Positions 1 to 6,238 of a stretch of DNA of 64,000 nt are shown in pieces. The DNA is taken from assembly GCF_041006295.1 (NCBI RefSeq), contig NZ_CP158487.1, forward strand, positions 620,001 to 684,000, read 5' to 3'. The notes beneath the pieces are model-generated. The model saw only the letters and a program-made list of their open reading frames with translations, was not told where the DNA came from and searched no databases. Made by a program: the position numbers and the translations under genes. The stretch comes from Candidatus Nanosynbacter sp. TM7-074 (lineage in GTDB: Bacteria > Patescibacteriota > Saccharimonadia > Saccharimonadales > Saccharimonadaceae). Position 1 is the first letter of the stretch. Every line of letters begins with the position of its first letter.

Positions 1-69
1 AAACAGTCCAAATTTTACAATCTGATTTATTCCGTTCTTACCGTTTCTTTGAGGCATCTTAACAGCCAT
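1..69 (-). CDS. N-terminal fragment of a protein, possibly FtsH
   Basis: An ATG at 67-69 on the minus strand opens a frame that runs off the window edge after 23 codons. It is preceded by an AAAGGA-type ribosome-binding site about ten bases upstream. The visible peptide is short, basic and ends in hydrophobic residues (VKFWTV), as at the start of a membrane-anchored protein. It lies directly downstream of tilS on the same strand; in many bacteria ftsH follows tilS, so FtsH is a reasonable guess from context only. The visible residues cannot prove the family. Confidence 0.45.
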   Translation of the reverse strand, partial: MAVKMPQRNGKNGINQIVKFGLF

Positions 70-97
70 TCTCAACTAATCCTTTCGCCTATACTAA

Positions 98-934
98 TCA
101 AACTCTGTCTATTATAACATCTCTCATTGTCAATTTCATCATAATACCACCGCCAATTTGCCAACACGAACCAGGTTTTCCGGTTTTTATGGCAATTAAT
201 GTTCGCTCCAACTGAGAACCCAGTAACGAAACATCGTAATGTCGTAAAATATGACAGTAGATTAATTCTTGTGCGACATTATCATCAATCATGGTCAAAA
301 AATATCGACTATTTACAGCCTCATCAAACCCCTCTAGCTCCTGCTCAATCTCTATTCTCAATTTTCTCTGCTGTCGCCAAACCTCATACACGCCAGCCTT
401 TTGATATTCATCAAGTTCACAATTTATCCGACGCCTAAATCTATTCCTTTGATATGCATCGCTTTGATTTGTTTCATCTTCACACCATTCCAGCTTTTGG
501 CGAATTGCATATTCATAAATTCTCTGCTTTGTCCATCCGCTCATTGGCCTAGCAATCTCGCTATCACTCATACCAGCCAGTCCACGCCACCTGGAGCCAC
601 GAGCCAAATTCATAGCCACAGTCTCAATAATATCTTCTCGATGATGCGCCGTCACTATCATCCCATCAAAATCCGCCGCCACGCCACGCAAAAATTCATA
701 ACGCCTTTGTCGCGCCAATTCTTCGCTAGCGCCAGAGCCCAACTTCTCACGCCGACAAACAAATTGAATCTTATATTTGTCAGCTAAAGCCTCAACAAAC
801 CTAGCATCACTTGCCGAATCCTCACGAATACCATGATCAAAATGAGCGACCACCAGATCTTTTTCTGTCCGTGACATTAAATCCAGTAATACTACCGAAT
901 CAATCCCACCACTGACTGCGACAATATATCTCAC
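98..934 (-). CDS. tilS: tRNA(Ile)-lysidine synthase TilS
   Basis: TilS converts C34 of the CAU-anticodon tRNA-Ile to lysidine with ATP and lysine, so that the tRNA reads AUA and is charged with isoleucine. The PP-loop ATP-pyrophosphatase motif SGGIDS is at residues 8-13, followed by the family motif AHFDHGIRE near 30 and TAHHREDIIET near 95. At 278 residues it is much shorter than the 430-470 residues of E. coli or B. subtilis TilS and keeps the catalytic domain with little C-terminal domain. The start is GTG at 934, chosen because a GATAAT box lies exactly 6 bases upstream and the PP loop begins at once. A probable Ile2 tRNA substrate is encoded at 3875-3950. Confidence 0.93.
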   Translation of the reverse strand: MRYIVAVSGGIDSVVLLDLMSRTEKDLVVAHFDHGIREDSASDARFVEALADKYKIQFVCRREKLGSGASEELARQRRYEFLRGVAADFDGMIVTAHHREDIIETVAMNLARGSRWRGLAGMSDSEIARPMSGWTKQRIYEYAIRQKLEWCEDETNQSDAYQRNRFRRRINCELDEYQKAGVYEVWRQQRKLRIEIEQELEGFDEAVNSRYFLTMIDDNVAQELIYCHILRHYDVSLLGSQLERTLIAIKTGKPGSCWQIGGGIMMKLTMRDVIIDRV

Positions 935-946
935 CCATCTATTATC
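935..946 (-). promoter_or_regulatory. -10 box of leaderless tilS
   Basis: Minus strand reads TGA-GATAAT, then 6 bases (AGATGG), then the GTG start. A transcript starting 6-7 bases after the -10 box would begin at the start codon. No Shine-Dalgarno sequence is present. Confidence 0.55.
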
Positions 947-975
947 TCATAAAATACTTATACCCAAAAACGTAT

Positions 976-1004
976 TTGGCAAAATCTGTACTATCTGTTA
1001 CAAT
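976..1004 (+). promoter_or_regulatory. Promoter of tRNA-Met
   Basis: TTGGCA (976-981), a 17-base spacer and TACAAT (999-1004) form a sigma-70-type promoter about 11 bases before the mature 5' end of the tRNA. Confidence 0.6.
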
Positions 1005-1015
1005 CAATGAGTCGT

Positions 1016-1092
1016 GGCACCGTAGCTCAGCTGGTTAGAGCGCAGGACTCATAAGCCTGAGGTCGGTGGTTCGGGTCCACCCGGTGCTACCA
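1016..1092 (+). tRNA. tRNA-Met (CAU), elongator type
   Basis: A complete cloverleaf with a 7-bp acceptor stem (GGCACCG with CGGTGCT) and encoded CCA. The anticodon CAT is at 1050-1052. The acceptor, D-arm (GTAGCTCAGCTGGTTAGAGC) and length resemble elongator tRNA-Met. The base pair next to the anticodon loop (31-39) is an A-G mismatch where a Watson-Crick pair is usual. An Ile2 identity cannot be excluded from the sequence alone. Confidence 0.85.
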
Positions 1093-1107
1093 GATATTAT
1101 TTATTTT

Positions 1108-1130
1108 CCTCGTCAACTGGCGAGGAATTT
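1108..1130 (+). terminator. Probable terminator after tRNA-Met
   Basis: CCTCGTC-AACT-GGCGAGG forms a 7-bp hairpin (one G-T pair) followed by AATTTTA. The T-tract is weak, and the site lies just 16 bases after the tRNA. Confidence 0.5.
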
Positions 1131-1137
1131 TATATGA

Positions 1138-1302
1138 CTAGATTAACTCTAATTCATCAGATTGGACGCCATCTAGGGCAGCCAACTGTCGCGACACAAA
1201 ACTATCCAGCTCCCACGAATTGCGCTGTCGATCCCAAGTTGCCAATTCCTTTTTTCGAGTTACCTCTAAAAATTCAGACAATTCGCTGATATTTATTTCC
1301 AT
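1138..1302 (-). CDS. Small hypothetical protein, 54 residues
   Basis: A 54-codon frame begins with ATG at 1300-1302 behind an AAGGAAAAAC ribosome-binding site and ends with TAG at 1138. The product begins MEINISELSEFLEV and is acidic and probably helical, with alternating hydrophobic residues (SELSEFLEV, ELATW, DSFVSRQLAALDG). No family is recognised. It fills most of the gap between tRNA-Met and the next gene and is convergent with the tRNA. Support comes from the ribosome-binding site, continuous codon use and position only. Confidence 0.5.
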   Translation of the reverse strand: MEINISELSEFLEVTRKKELATWDRQRNSWELDSFVSRQLAALDGVQSDELELI

Positions 1303-1443
1303 GATGTTTTTCCTTTTTGTGTTAATTATTTAACTGTCCTTATACTATCATAAATTTGACAAAAAAGCAATACCTTTTTAGCCTATTATTTACCTTTTTA
1401 TTCCGCTTGTGCTACACTAGTGGGGAAGGATTTATACACAAAC

Positions 1444-2181
1444 ATGACCCCCGTAACAATCTCATCGCTAGCCATCATAGTTTTTACGGCAATTATCCAC
1501 GCCAGCTTTCAACTAAGTGTCAGTGTATTAACATTACTAAGCGGTCATTCAATTGGCAAAAAAACCGCTCAACGAAAAATCTTTCGCATGAGTAATAGTT
1601 TTGTGATTGGCGTATTAACCACCACTCTACTACTAATTAGCTCCGTTTCTTACTTTTTGTCTCTGTTAATCCATCATGTCACCAGTACCGAGCAGCTCGT
1701 TGCTGCAATTGTTTCTGGGATGATGTTTGGATTAGGTATCGCCATCTGGGCATTTTATTATCGCCGCCAGCCTGGCACCTCATTATGGATTCCGCGCGGT
1801 TTTGCTGATTATCTAAATAAACGCACCAAAAAGACTAAAAACTCTGTTGAAAGTTTTGCCCTAGGCCTAACCAGTGTAATTGCGGAAATTATCTTCATCA
1901 TTGCACCAATTGTTACTGCTAGTCTAGCCATAATCACCCTACCAAACCCATTACTACAAGTTGCTGGCGTCGTCACTTATATCATCATATCAATACTACC
2001 CCTTTTAATTATCATCGTGCTAGTCGGCGGTGGTCACAATATTTCTAGTCTGCAAAAATGGCGAGAAAACCATAAACGATTTATACAATTTGCAAGCGGC
2101 GGAAGCTTGCTTATCCTAGCTGCCTTTATGTTTGTCGATCGCGTTATTGGCGTAATCAGCTACGGAGGTAGCCTATGGTAA
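1444..2181 (+). CDS. Predicted polytopic membrane protein, unknown function
   Basis: About 245 residues with roughly six hydrophobic segments: near residues 5-28, 52-75, 85-105, 140-160, 170-200 and 220-240. The loops are short and basic (KKTAQRK, YYRRQ, NKRTKKTKN), as expected for a cytoplasmic-membrane protein. No catalytic motif or family is recognised. The ATG at 1444 is preferred over an in-frame GTG at 1420 because GGAAGGA precedes it (spacing 13 bases, somewhat long). TACACT at 1413-1418 is a possible -10 box. Its stop codon overlaps the start of the ATP-cone gene by 7 bases, so the two are probably translated together. Confidence 0.8.
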   Translation: MTPVTISSLAIIVFTAIIHASFQLSVSVLTLLSGHSIGKKTAQRKIFRMSNSFVIGVLTTTLLLISSVSYFLSLLIHHVTSTEQLVAAIVSGMMFGLGIAIWAFYYRRQPGTSLWIPRGFADYLNKRTKKTKNSVESFALGLTSVIAEIIFIIAPIVTASLAIITLPNPLLQVAGVVTYIIISILPLLIIIVLVGGGHNISSLQKWRENHKRFIQFASGGSLLILAAFMFVDRVIGVISYGGSLW

Positions 2182-2462
2182 GATCCGAGCAAATTTATGT
2201 TACAAAACAAGGGAAGCGACCGCCAGAAGAATTTAGCCCCGATAAGCTACATAATTCTATATTTGCTACCTGCCTGAGCGTTCGCACGCCAGAAGGACAG
2301 GCCCAGGACATTGCAAAAACCGTCACTTTAGGTGTTATGAATTGGTGCGAAACTCGCCCGGAGATAACTTCTGCCGACATTCGACGACAAGCTCAGCGTA
2401 TTATGAAAGACCTACATCCCGACGCGGCTTATTTATATAAGAATTATAAAACTATAATTTAG
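2175..2462 (+). CDS. Stand-alone ATP-cone domain protein
   Basis: A 95-residue protein that is almost wholly one ATP-cone: a basic N-terminus (VTKQGKRPPEEFSPDKLHNSI), then helices ending in the family-like ADIRRQAQRIMKDLHPDAAYLYKNYK. ATP cones bind ATP or dATP and regulate ribonucleotide reductases and the repressor NrdR. The N-terminal zinc ribbon of NrdR is absent, and no reductase domain follows. It starts inside the upstream membrane-protein gene and ends 8 bases before the FAD oxidoreductase gene, so the three genes form an operon. Its partner is not evident. It could act on NrdD (59-61 kb) or be an independent nucleotide sensor. Confidence 0.75.
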   Translation: MVRSEQIYVTKQGKRPPEEFSPDKLHNSIFATCLSVRTPEGQAQDIAKTVTLGVMNWCETRPEITSADIRRQAQRIMKDLHPDAAYLYKNYKTII

Positions 2463-2470
2463 GAGATTTA

Positions 2471-3844
2471 ATGTCACAAAAACCGACATTTGACTATGAC
2501 TATATCGTAATTGGTAGCGGCGCTGGCGGTTCGCCAGCAGCCAGTATATTGGCTAGTGCTGGCAAAAAAGTTGCTGTTGTAGAAAAATCAACATTTGGCG
2601 GGGAATCGCCAAATTGGGGAGACGTACCAACCGGATTTATGTCCTACACCATCAACACTTATCAGATTACCAAAAATGCCGCTAAATTTGGACTACGTAC
2701 TAACTCTGTTGGCTATAACTACCCCTCCCTGCTCTCCTGGAAAGATGTCGTCACCAAAAGAACTGGCGCCGGCGGAAACCGTCGCTACTATGAGAAACAA
2801 GGCATTAGTGTATTTGCAGGAAACGCCCACTTCTTAAGCCCAAACGAAATTGCCGTAAATCGCAGACATTTATCGGCCCGCAAATTCCTTATTGCCACTG
2901 GCTCTGATTGGCAAATTCCAAAAATTCCTGGGTTAGAAAACACTACATACCACACCCCAAAAACTATCTTCAATCTAAAGCGACTGCCAAAGACCATATT
3001 TGTTATAGGGTCAAGCACTGCAGCCCTGGAGCTGGCTCATATATTCTCAGTTTTAGGCACTAAAGTTTATATAGCAGAAGAGTCATCGCGAATCTTGCCG
3101 AATTTTGACGAGGAAGTTAGTAACCTCCTGACTAACGACGCAAAGAAAAACCGTAATATATCCGTTCTAACCTACACCAAAGTTATTTCAATCCAAAAAT
3201 CTTCTATCCAAAAACGCATTACTTTCCTACAGGGTCAAGTTGAAAAATCAGTACGTGTCGATGAAATTTTAATTGCCGACCAACAAATACCTGCGACAGA
3301 CTTGGGATTAGAAAATGCTGGCGTAAAATACACAAGAAAAGGTGTTTCTGTCGACTCTTCCCTACGAACCTCTGCGCGACATATTTTTGCTGCTGGAAGT
3401 GTCGTGGATACTACCATCCAAACACATGAAGTTTTAAGCCAAAGTCGTATAGCTGCTCATAATTTGCTGCATAATAACAAGTTAAAGACGGGCGGCTCAC
3501 CACGCTTACAAGTAGCTTTTACGCAGCCAGAGATTGCCCAAGTGGGTATGAATGAAAATGATTGCCGAAAGAAAGGCATAAAAGTGAAAATGGCAATTGT
3601 CCCGCTGACAAGCGCCGTACGCAGCAATATTACCGACCAGCGAACAGGATTTGTGAAGCTGATTGTTAATCAAAGACGAGTAATTATTGGAGCAACGATA
3701 ATCGGACCGCATGCCAGCGACATGATAGCCGAGATATCACTAGCCATTCGACATAAAATTACCAGTGACGAATTAGCCGCCACACCACACTGTTTCACTT
3801 CCTGGTCAGAAGCTGTACGAATTGCCGCTGGAAAACTTCTCTAA
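2471..3844 (+). CDS. FAD/NAD(P)-dependent oxidoreductase lacking the redox cysteines
   Basis: A 457-residue member of the pyridine nucleotide-disulfide oxidoreductase class I fold (dihydrolipoamide dehydrogenase / mercuric reductase-like). The FAD dinucleotide-binding motif IGSGAGGSPA is at 14-23, a second Rossmann motif VIGSSTAALELAHIFS is near 178, the ATG-type motif LIATGSDW is near 140, and the C-terminal dimerisation domain carries PHCFTSWSEA. The region that normally holds the active disulfide (GG-T/E-C-x4-C) reads GGESPNWGDVPT at 43-54, so both cysteines are replaced (Ser46, Asp51). It cannot run the usual disulfide chemistry and may be a diaphorase-like or structural enzyme. RBS AGGAG lies 5-6 bases before the ATG. 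Confidence 0.9.
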   Translation: MSQKPTFDYDYIVIGSGAGGSPAASILASAGKKVAVVEKSTFGGESPNWGDVPTGFMSYTINTYQITKNAAKFGLRTNSVGYNYPSLLSWKDVVTKRTGAGGNRRYYEKQGISVFAGNAHFLSPNEIAVNRRHLSARKFLIATGSDWQIPKIPGLENTTYHTPKTIFNLKRLPKTIFVIGSSTAALELAHIFSVLGTKVYIAEESSRILPNFDEEVSNLLTNDAKKNRNISVLTYTKVISIQKSSIQKRITFLQGQVEKSVRVDEILIADQQIPATDLGLENAGVKYTRKGVSVDSSLRTSARHIFAAGSVVDTTIQTHEVLSQSRIAAHNLLHNNKLKTGGSPRLQVAFTQPEIAQVGMNENDCRKKGIKVKMAIVPLTSAVRSNITDQRTGFVKLIVNQRRVIIGATIIGPHASDMIAEISLAIRHKITSDELAATPHCFTSWSEAVRIAAGKLL

Positions 3845-3859
3845 TTACCTCTGATGCGC

Positions 3860-3865
3860 TATAAT
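3860..3865 (+). promoter_or_regulatory. -10 box of tRNA-Ile2
   Basis: TATAAT lies 9 bases before the mature 5' end of the tRNA. The corresponding -35 region (TTCTCT, 17 bases upstream) is poor. Confidence 0.5.
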
Positions 3866-3874
3866 AAGCTCTAC

Positions 3875-3950
3875 GGGGGCGTAGCTCAGGGGTTAGAGCA
3901 GTCGGCTCATAACCGATTGGTCGCTGGTTCGATCCCAGCCGCCCCCACCA
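3875..3950 (+). tRNA. tRNA-Ile2 (CAU anticodon), likely TilS substrate
   Basis: A complete cloverleaf: acceptor GGGGGCG with CGCCCCC, encoded CCA, anticodon CAT at 3908-3910 in a perfect stem (TCGG and CCGA around the loop). The D-arm (AGCTCAGGGGTTAGAGC) and the variable/T-arm run (TTGGTCGCTGGTTC) closely resemble E. coli tRNA-Ile2 rather than tRNA-Met. The assignment to isoleucine is by resemblance. Confidence 0.85.
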
Positions 3951-4037
3951 CAGACTGAACTTGAAATTGATAATCATAAGATGAATATTTTTATTATTCC
4001 TGCTACAATATTATGTGGTAGCCATTAAATTTGTAAA

Positions 4038-4463
4038 ATGAACAAACTAAAACTCAAACGATTAATTTACAGGGTACAGCACGATTATTTAACTTTAAAT
4101 AATATTGTCATTGCTGTGGCTGTTTTAATTGCCATGAGCTGGGCTTGGGGCTCTATTGAATCAATGCAAAAAAATTACGAGCTGCAGCGCACTATTGAGA
4201 ATAAACGCCAGCAAGTAGAGATCGAGAAGCTACAAGTTTCCCTACTGGAATATGAGTCAAAATACTACCAAAGTGAAGAGTATCAAGAACTAACCCTCAG
4301 GCAACGAACTGGCAAAGGTCTCCCTGGCGAGAAGCAACTAATCACTCAGTCATTTGAAGATGCGGCTGCTGCAGAAAAACCCACACCAAACACTGTAAGA
4401 ACCGACAGTAATTTCCAACAATGGATGAACTTTTTGTTTGGCGGGAATAGCCGCAGACGCTAA
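4038..4463 (+). CDS. FtsB/DivIC-like septum formation initiator protein
   Basis: A 141-residue single-pass membrane protein: a basic N-terminus, one transmembrane helix at about 22-40 (NIVIAVAVLIAMSWAWG), then a coiled coil at about 42-80 rich in heptad-spaced L/I/E/Q, then a segment EEYQELTLRQRTGKGLPGE that matches the conserved end of FtsB/DivIC proteins (E-Y-x-E-x-x-A-R-x-x-L-x-x-x-x-P-G-E). These proteins bridge the divisome subunits FtsL and FtsQ. The C-terminal tail is low-complexity and Asn/Arg rich. No strong ribosome-binding site is visible; TAAATT 6 bases before the ATG could be a leaderless -10 box. Confidence 0.8.
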   Translation: MNKLKLKRLIYRVQHDYLTLNNIVIAVAVLIAMSWAWGSIESMQKNYELQRTIENKRQQVEIEKLQVSLLEYESKYYQSEEYQELTLRQRTGKGLPGEKQLITQSFEDAAAAEKPTPNTVRTDSNFQQWMNFLFGGNSRRR

Positions 4464-4467
4464 CTTG

Positions 4468-4496
4468 TTGCAATTATTATGCCAACCTGATATTAT
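4468..4496 (+). promoter_or_regulatory. Promoter of initiator tRNA
   Basis: TTGCAA (4468-4473), a 17-base spacer and TGA-TATTAT (-10 at 4491-4496), 10 bases before the tRNA. Confidence 0.6.
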
Positions 4497-4506
4497 AACT
4501 AGGTAT

Positions 4507-4583
4507 CGCGGGGTAGAGCAGCCTGGTAGCTCGTTTGGCTCATAACCAAAAGGTCGTAGGTTCAAATCCTACCCCCGCCACCA
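4507..4583 (+). tRNA. Initiator tRNA-fMet (CAU)
   Basis: A 77-base cloverleaf with encoded CCA and anticodon CAT at 4541-4543. The acceptor stem has an unpaired first position (C1 opposite C72), the mark that lets Met-tRNA formyltransferase and IF2 recognise initiators. The D-arm GAGCAGCCTGGTAGCTC is the initiator type. The usual three G-C pairs of the anticodon stem are reduced to two: position 29-41 is T-A. Confidence 0.95.
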
Positions 4584-4591
4584 AGAAAAAT

Positions 4592-4623
4592 CCCTCTTCT
4601 TTCGGAAGGGGGCTTTTTCTTTT
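4592..4623 (+). terminator. Rho-independent terminator after tRNA-fMet
   Basis: CCCTCTTC-TTTCG-GAAGGGGG, an 8-bp stem with one G-T pair, followed by CTTTTTCTTTT. Confidence 0.85.
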
Positions 4624-4639
4624 AGGTTACTTGCATACA

Positions 4640-5080
4640 CTAAAACAATTCTCCCTGACGCTCACCCCAAGAAGCCTTAGCGGACTCAATCATATCTTCC
4701 GGCATTTGACGGCTTGAGCTTTCAACTGAAGACTTCCCATTCTCCCGATTCTTCCTCGCACGCTCCAGAGCCTTACGTGCCAAAGCTGCGCCTCGTCTAT
4801 TTATCTCTCTTTGCTCCTCGGATAGTGAGACTCTTCCTGGCTTAGGACACATTAGATCAGATTCAGACGGCTCTCCATAAGGCCTATGTCGACTTCTGCG
4901 CCACAAACCTCTCATATTAGGCCGCTTTCCGCTACTCGATAAACCACCACTACACTCAGGTCGATCGCCATCAACACTATATCCGTAATCATAATAAGTG
5001 CCACAGCCCTGATCAACACGTCGATCAGCCTCGCCTTCGGGCGTATTATCATATACCGGCAACATCGGAGTTTTTTCCAC
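4640..5080 (-). CDS. Hypothetical hydrophilic protein
   Basis: A 146-residue protein without membrane segments. The N-terminal half is Gly/Ser/Asp/Tyr rich and looks disordered. The second half has a strongly charged helix (about 85-115: SLSEEQREINRRGAALARKALERARKN, shown only in part by its ends) with alternating Arg/Glu/Ala that could bind nucleic acid or another protein. No family is recognised. The GTG start at 5080 is chosen because TGG-TATAAT ends exactly 6 bases upstream. Confidence 0.6.
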   Translation of the reverse strand: MEKTPMLPVYDNTPEGEADRRVDQGCGTYYDYGYSVDGDRPECSGGLSSSGKRPNMRGLWRRSRHRPYGEPSESDLMCPKPGRVSLSEEQREINRRGAALARKALERARKNRENGKSSVESSSRQMPEDMIESAKASWGERQGELF

Positions 5081-5092
5081 AATTGTATTATA
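5081..5092 (-). promoter_or_regulatory. Extended -10 box, leaderless GTG start
   Basis: Minus strand TGG-TATAAT (TATAAT at 5087-5092), spacer ACAATT, then GTG. No leader and no Shine-Dalgarno sequence are available. Confidence 0.6.
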
Positions 5093-5122
5093 CCATAATC
5101 ATTAAAAATAATCAACATAATC

Positions 5123-5153
5123 AAAAAACTCCCCTGCTATTTTGCAGAGGAGT
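5123..5153 (-). terminator. Terminator of the 5216-5422 gene
   Basis: On the minus strand a 10-bp stem (5128-5137 with 5144-5153, one C-A mismatch) is followed by six T residues. Confidence 0.8.
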
Positions 5154-5157
5154 TGTG

Positions 5158-5205
5158 GCACCTGTTTGTTTGGTTATACTATATCACCAAACACGCTTAT
5201 GGTGC
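5158..5205 (-). other. Nested inverted repeat in the 3' UTR
   Basis: An inner perfect 7-bp stem GTTTGGT/ACCAAAC (5168-5174 with 5186-5192, 11-base loop) lies inside an outer 5-bp stem GCACC/GGTGC (5158-5162 with 5201-5205). It occupies the space between the stop codon of the 5216-5422 gene and its terminator, so the transcript carries a structured 3' UTR. Confidence 0.5.
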
Positions 5206-5215
5206 AAGCAAAAGA

Positions 5216-5422
5216 CTATTTCTTCTTAGAGATTGTCAAGAAACCGTTGCGTGGATTTTCTTTTACAATACGATCTTCTGGCAAATCACATGGAGTGCCC
5301 TTCTCATTCTTCTCAACCTTAGCGAAGAAATAGATGGTTTGAGTCTTGCCGCCGCGCAAAGTTACGTCAGTCTTATGCAAGTAGTATGTGATGCCCTTTG
5401 AATTGGTGTGCTTGTAAGCCAT
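5216..5422 (-). CDS. Small conserved-looking basic protein, unknown function
   Basis: A 68-residue protein beginning MAYKHTNSKGITYYLHK and ending in SKKK, rich in Lys, Gly and aromatic residues, with alternating strand-like segments (GITYYLH, TDVTLRG, TIYFFAK). It looks like a compact beta-sheet protein. No function is known to me. The start is well fixed by a perfect GGAGGT 9 bases before the ATG. It is a single-gene unit with its own terminator and a TTGACA -35 hexamer at 5483-5488. Such signals suggest strong expression. Confidence 0.85.
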   Translation of the reverse strand: MAYKHTNSKGITYYLHKTDVTLRGGKTQTIYFFAKVEKNEKGTPCDLPEDRIVKENPRNGFLTISKKK

Positions 5423-5489
5423 TTGGTTATGTACCTCCTATTAATGCTATACCTATATAGATTACTATCTCTATATCACCCCTGTCAAG

Positions 5490-6155
5490 CTAAAAAAGCT
5501 TATTTCGTTGCTTCAACATTAATTTTAATACGCCCAAGATAACTAAGCGTACTATAATAATCACGGCGATCAGTATTGTCACCAACAGCGACCATCCAGC
5601 AAAGTCGGCAGACCACACCGGTGATACAAACGTATGATAATACGGTTCAGTCGAAGGAGCTTCAAACTGTAGATTAGCAACCTTAGCGGCAGGATACTTC
5701 TCCCACTCTTCATTAATACAATTTATGTATCTTGGGTCTGCCTGTGTCGTAAATCTACCATAGCCACCCTGCTGAGCCTTGGCATCGCAGACGGAACGAA
5801 CTTTTGAAACCGTATCGTTATTTGATCGATTTTTAATTGCCTCTTCAAACTCTTTTAGCTTCTGATCATATGCTCGCTTGTAGGTATGATCTAAGGCTAT
5901 TTTGCCCGGATGAGCATTCATATGCATTGAAACGTAACGCTGCAAATCGTACATACGCTGCTGAAGACTAACTATGTCACCGGTTTTGTCAGCATTCTCT
6001 ACAGATTCTCGCCGCTCCACCATGCCAACATTATTAAGACGAAGAAATGTTGCCGAAATAAAAGAAGACATGACTAATAAAATGAGCAACTGCCAAGTCT
6101 TAATTTGACTGAGCCGCTTAATCCTAAATTTAGTCTTTCTCTTATCTATTGCCAT
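5490..6155 (-). CDS. Bitopic membrane protein with extracytoplasmic domain
   Basis: A 221-residue protein: a basic cytoplasmic N-terminus (KRKTKFRIKR), a transmembrane helix at about 20-40, an exposed domain of about 140 residues, a second helix at about 185-208 and a short basic tail. The exposed part starts with a helical, coiled-coil-like stretch (SLQQRMYDLQRYV) and contains two cysteines (about 123 and 146) that could form a disulfide. No family is recognised. It is transcribed away from murC with an 83-base gap. Confidence 0.75.
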   Translation of the reverse strand: MAIDKRKTKFRIKRLSQIKTWQLLILLVMSSFISATFLRLNNVGMVERRESVENADKTGDIVSLQQRMYDLQRYVSMHMNAHPGKIALDHTYKRAYDQKLKEFEEAIKNRSNNDTVSKVRSVCDAKAQQGGYGRFTTQADPRYINCINEEWEKYPAAKVANLQFEAPSTEPYYHTFVSPVWSADFAGWSLLVTILIAVIIIVRLVILGVLKLMLKQRNKLF

Positions 6156-6226
6156 CCCACCATCTTCTCTCTAATTTTAGTATATCAAATTATCTAAACG
6201 ACGAGAACCTACTCAGCTTACAGTGC

Positions 6227-6238
6227 TATAATAAAGTT
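6227..6238 (+). promoter_or_regulatory. Extended -10 box of leaderless murC
   Basis: TGC-TATAAT (6227-6232), spacer AAAGTT, ATG at 6239. The 6-base spacing fixes the start at 6239 rather than at an in-frame ATG 90 bases upstream. Confidence 0.65.

Noticed and set aside
3795..3977. A 60-codon minus-strand frame across the Ile2 tRNA (peptide with GRLGSNQRPIGYEPTA)
   Set aside because: A well-known artefact of reading a tRNA gene in antisense; the tRNA explains the sequence. The same holds for 4350-4565 and 29706-29927.
6149..6238. N-terminal extension of murC from an upstream in-frame ATG
   Set aside because: The extension overlaps the promoter and the divergent gene, and MurC homology starts at 6239, 6 bases after a TATAAT box.
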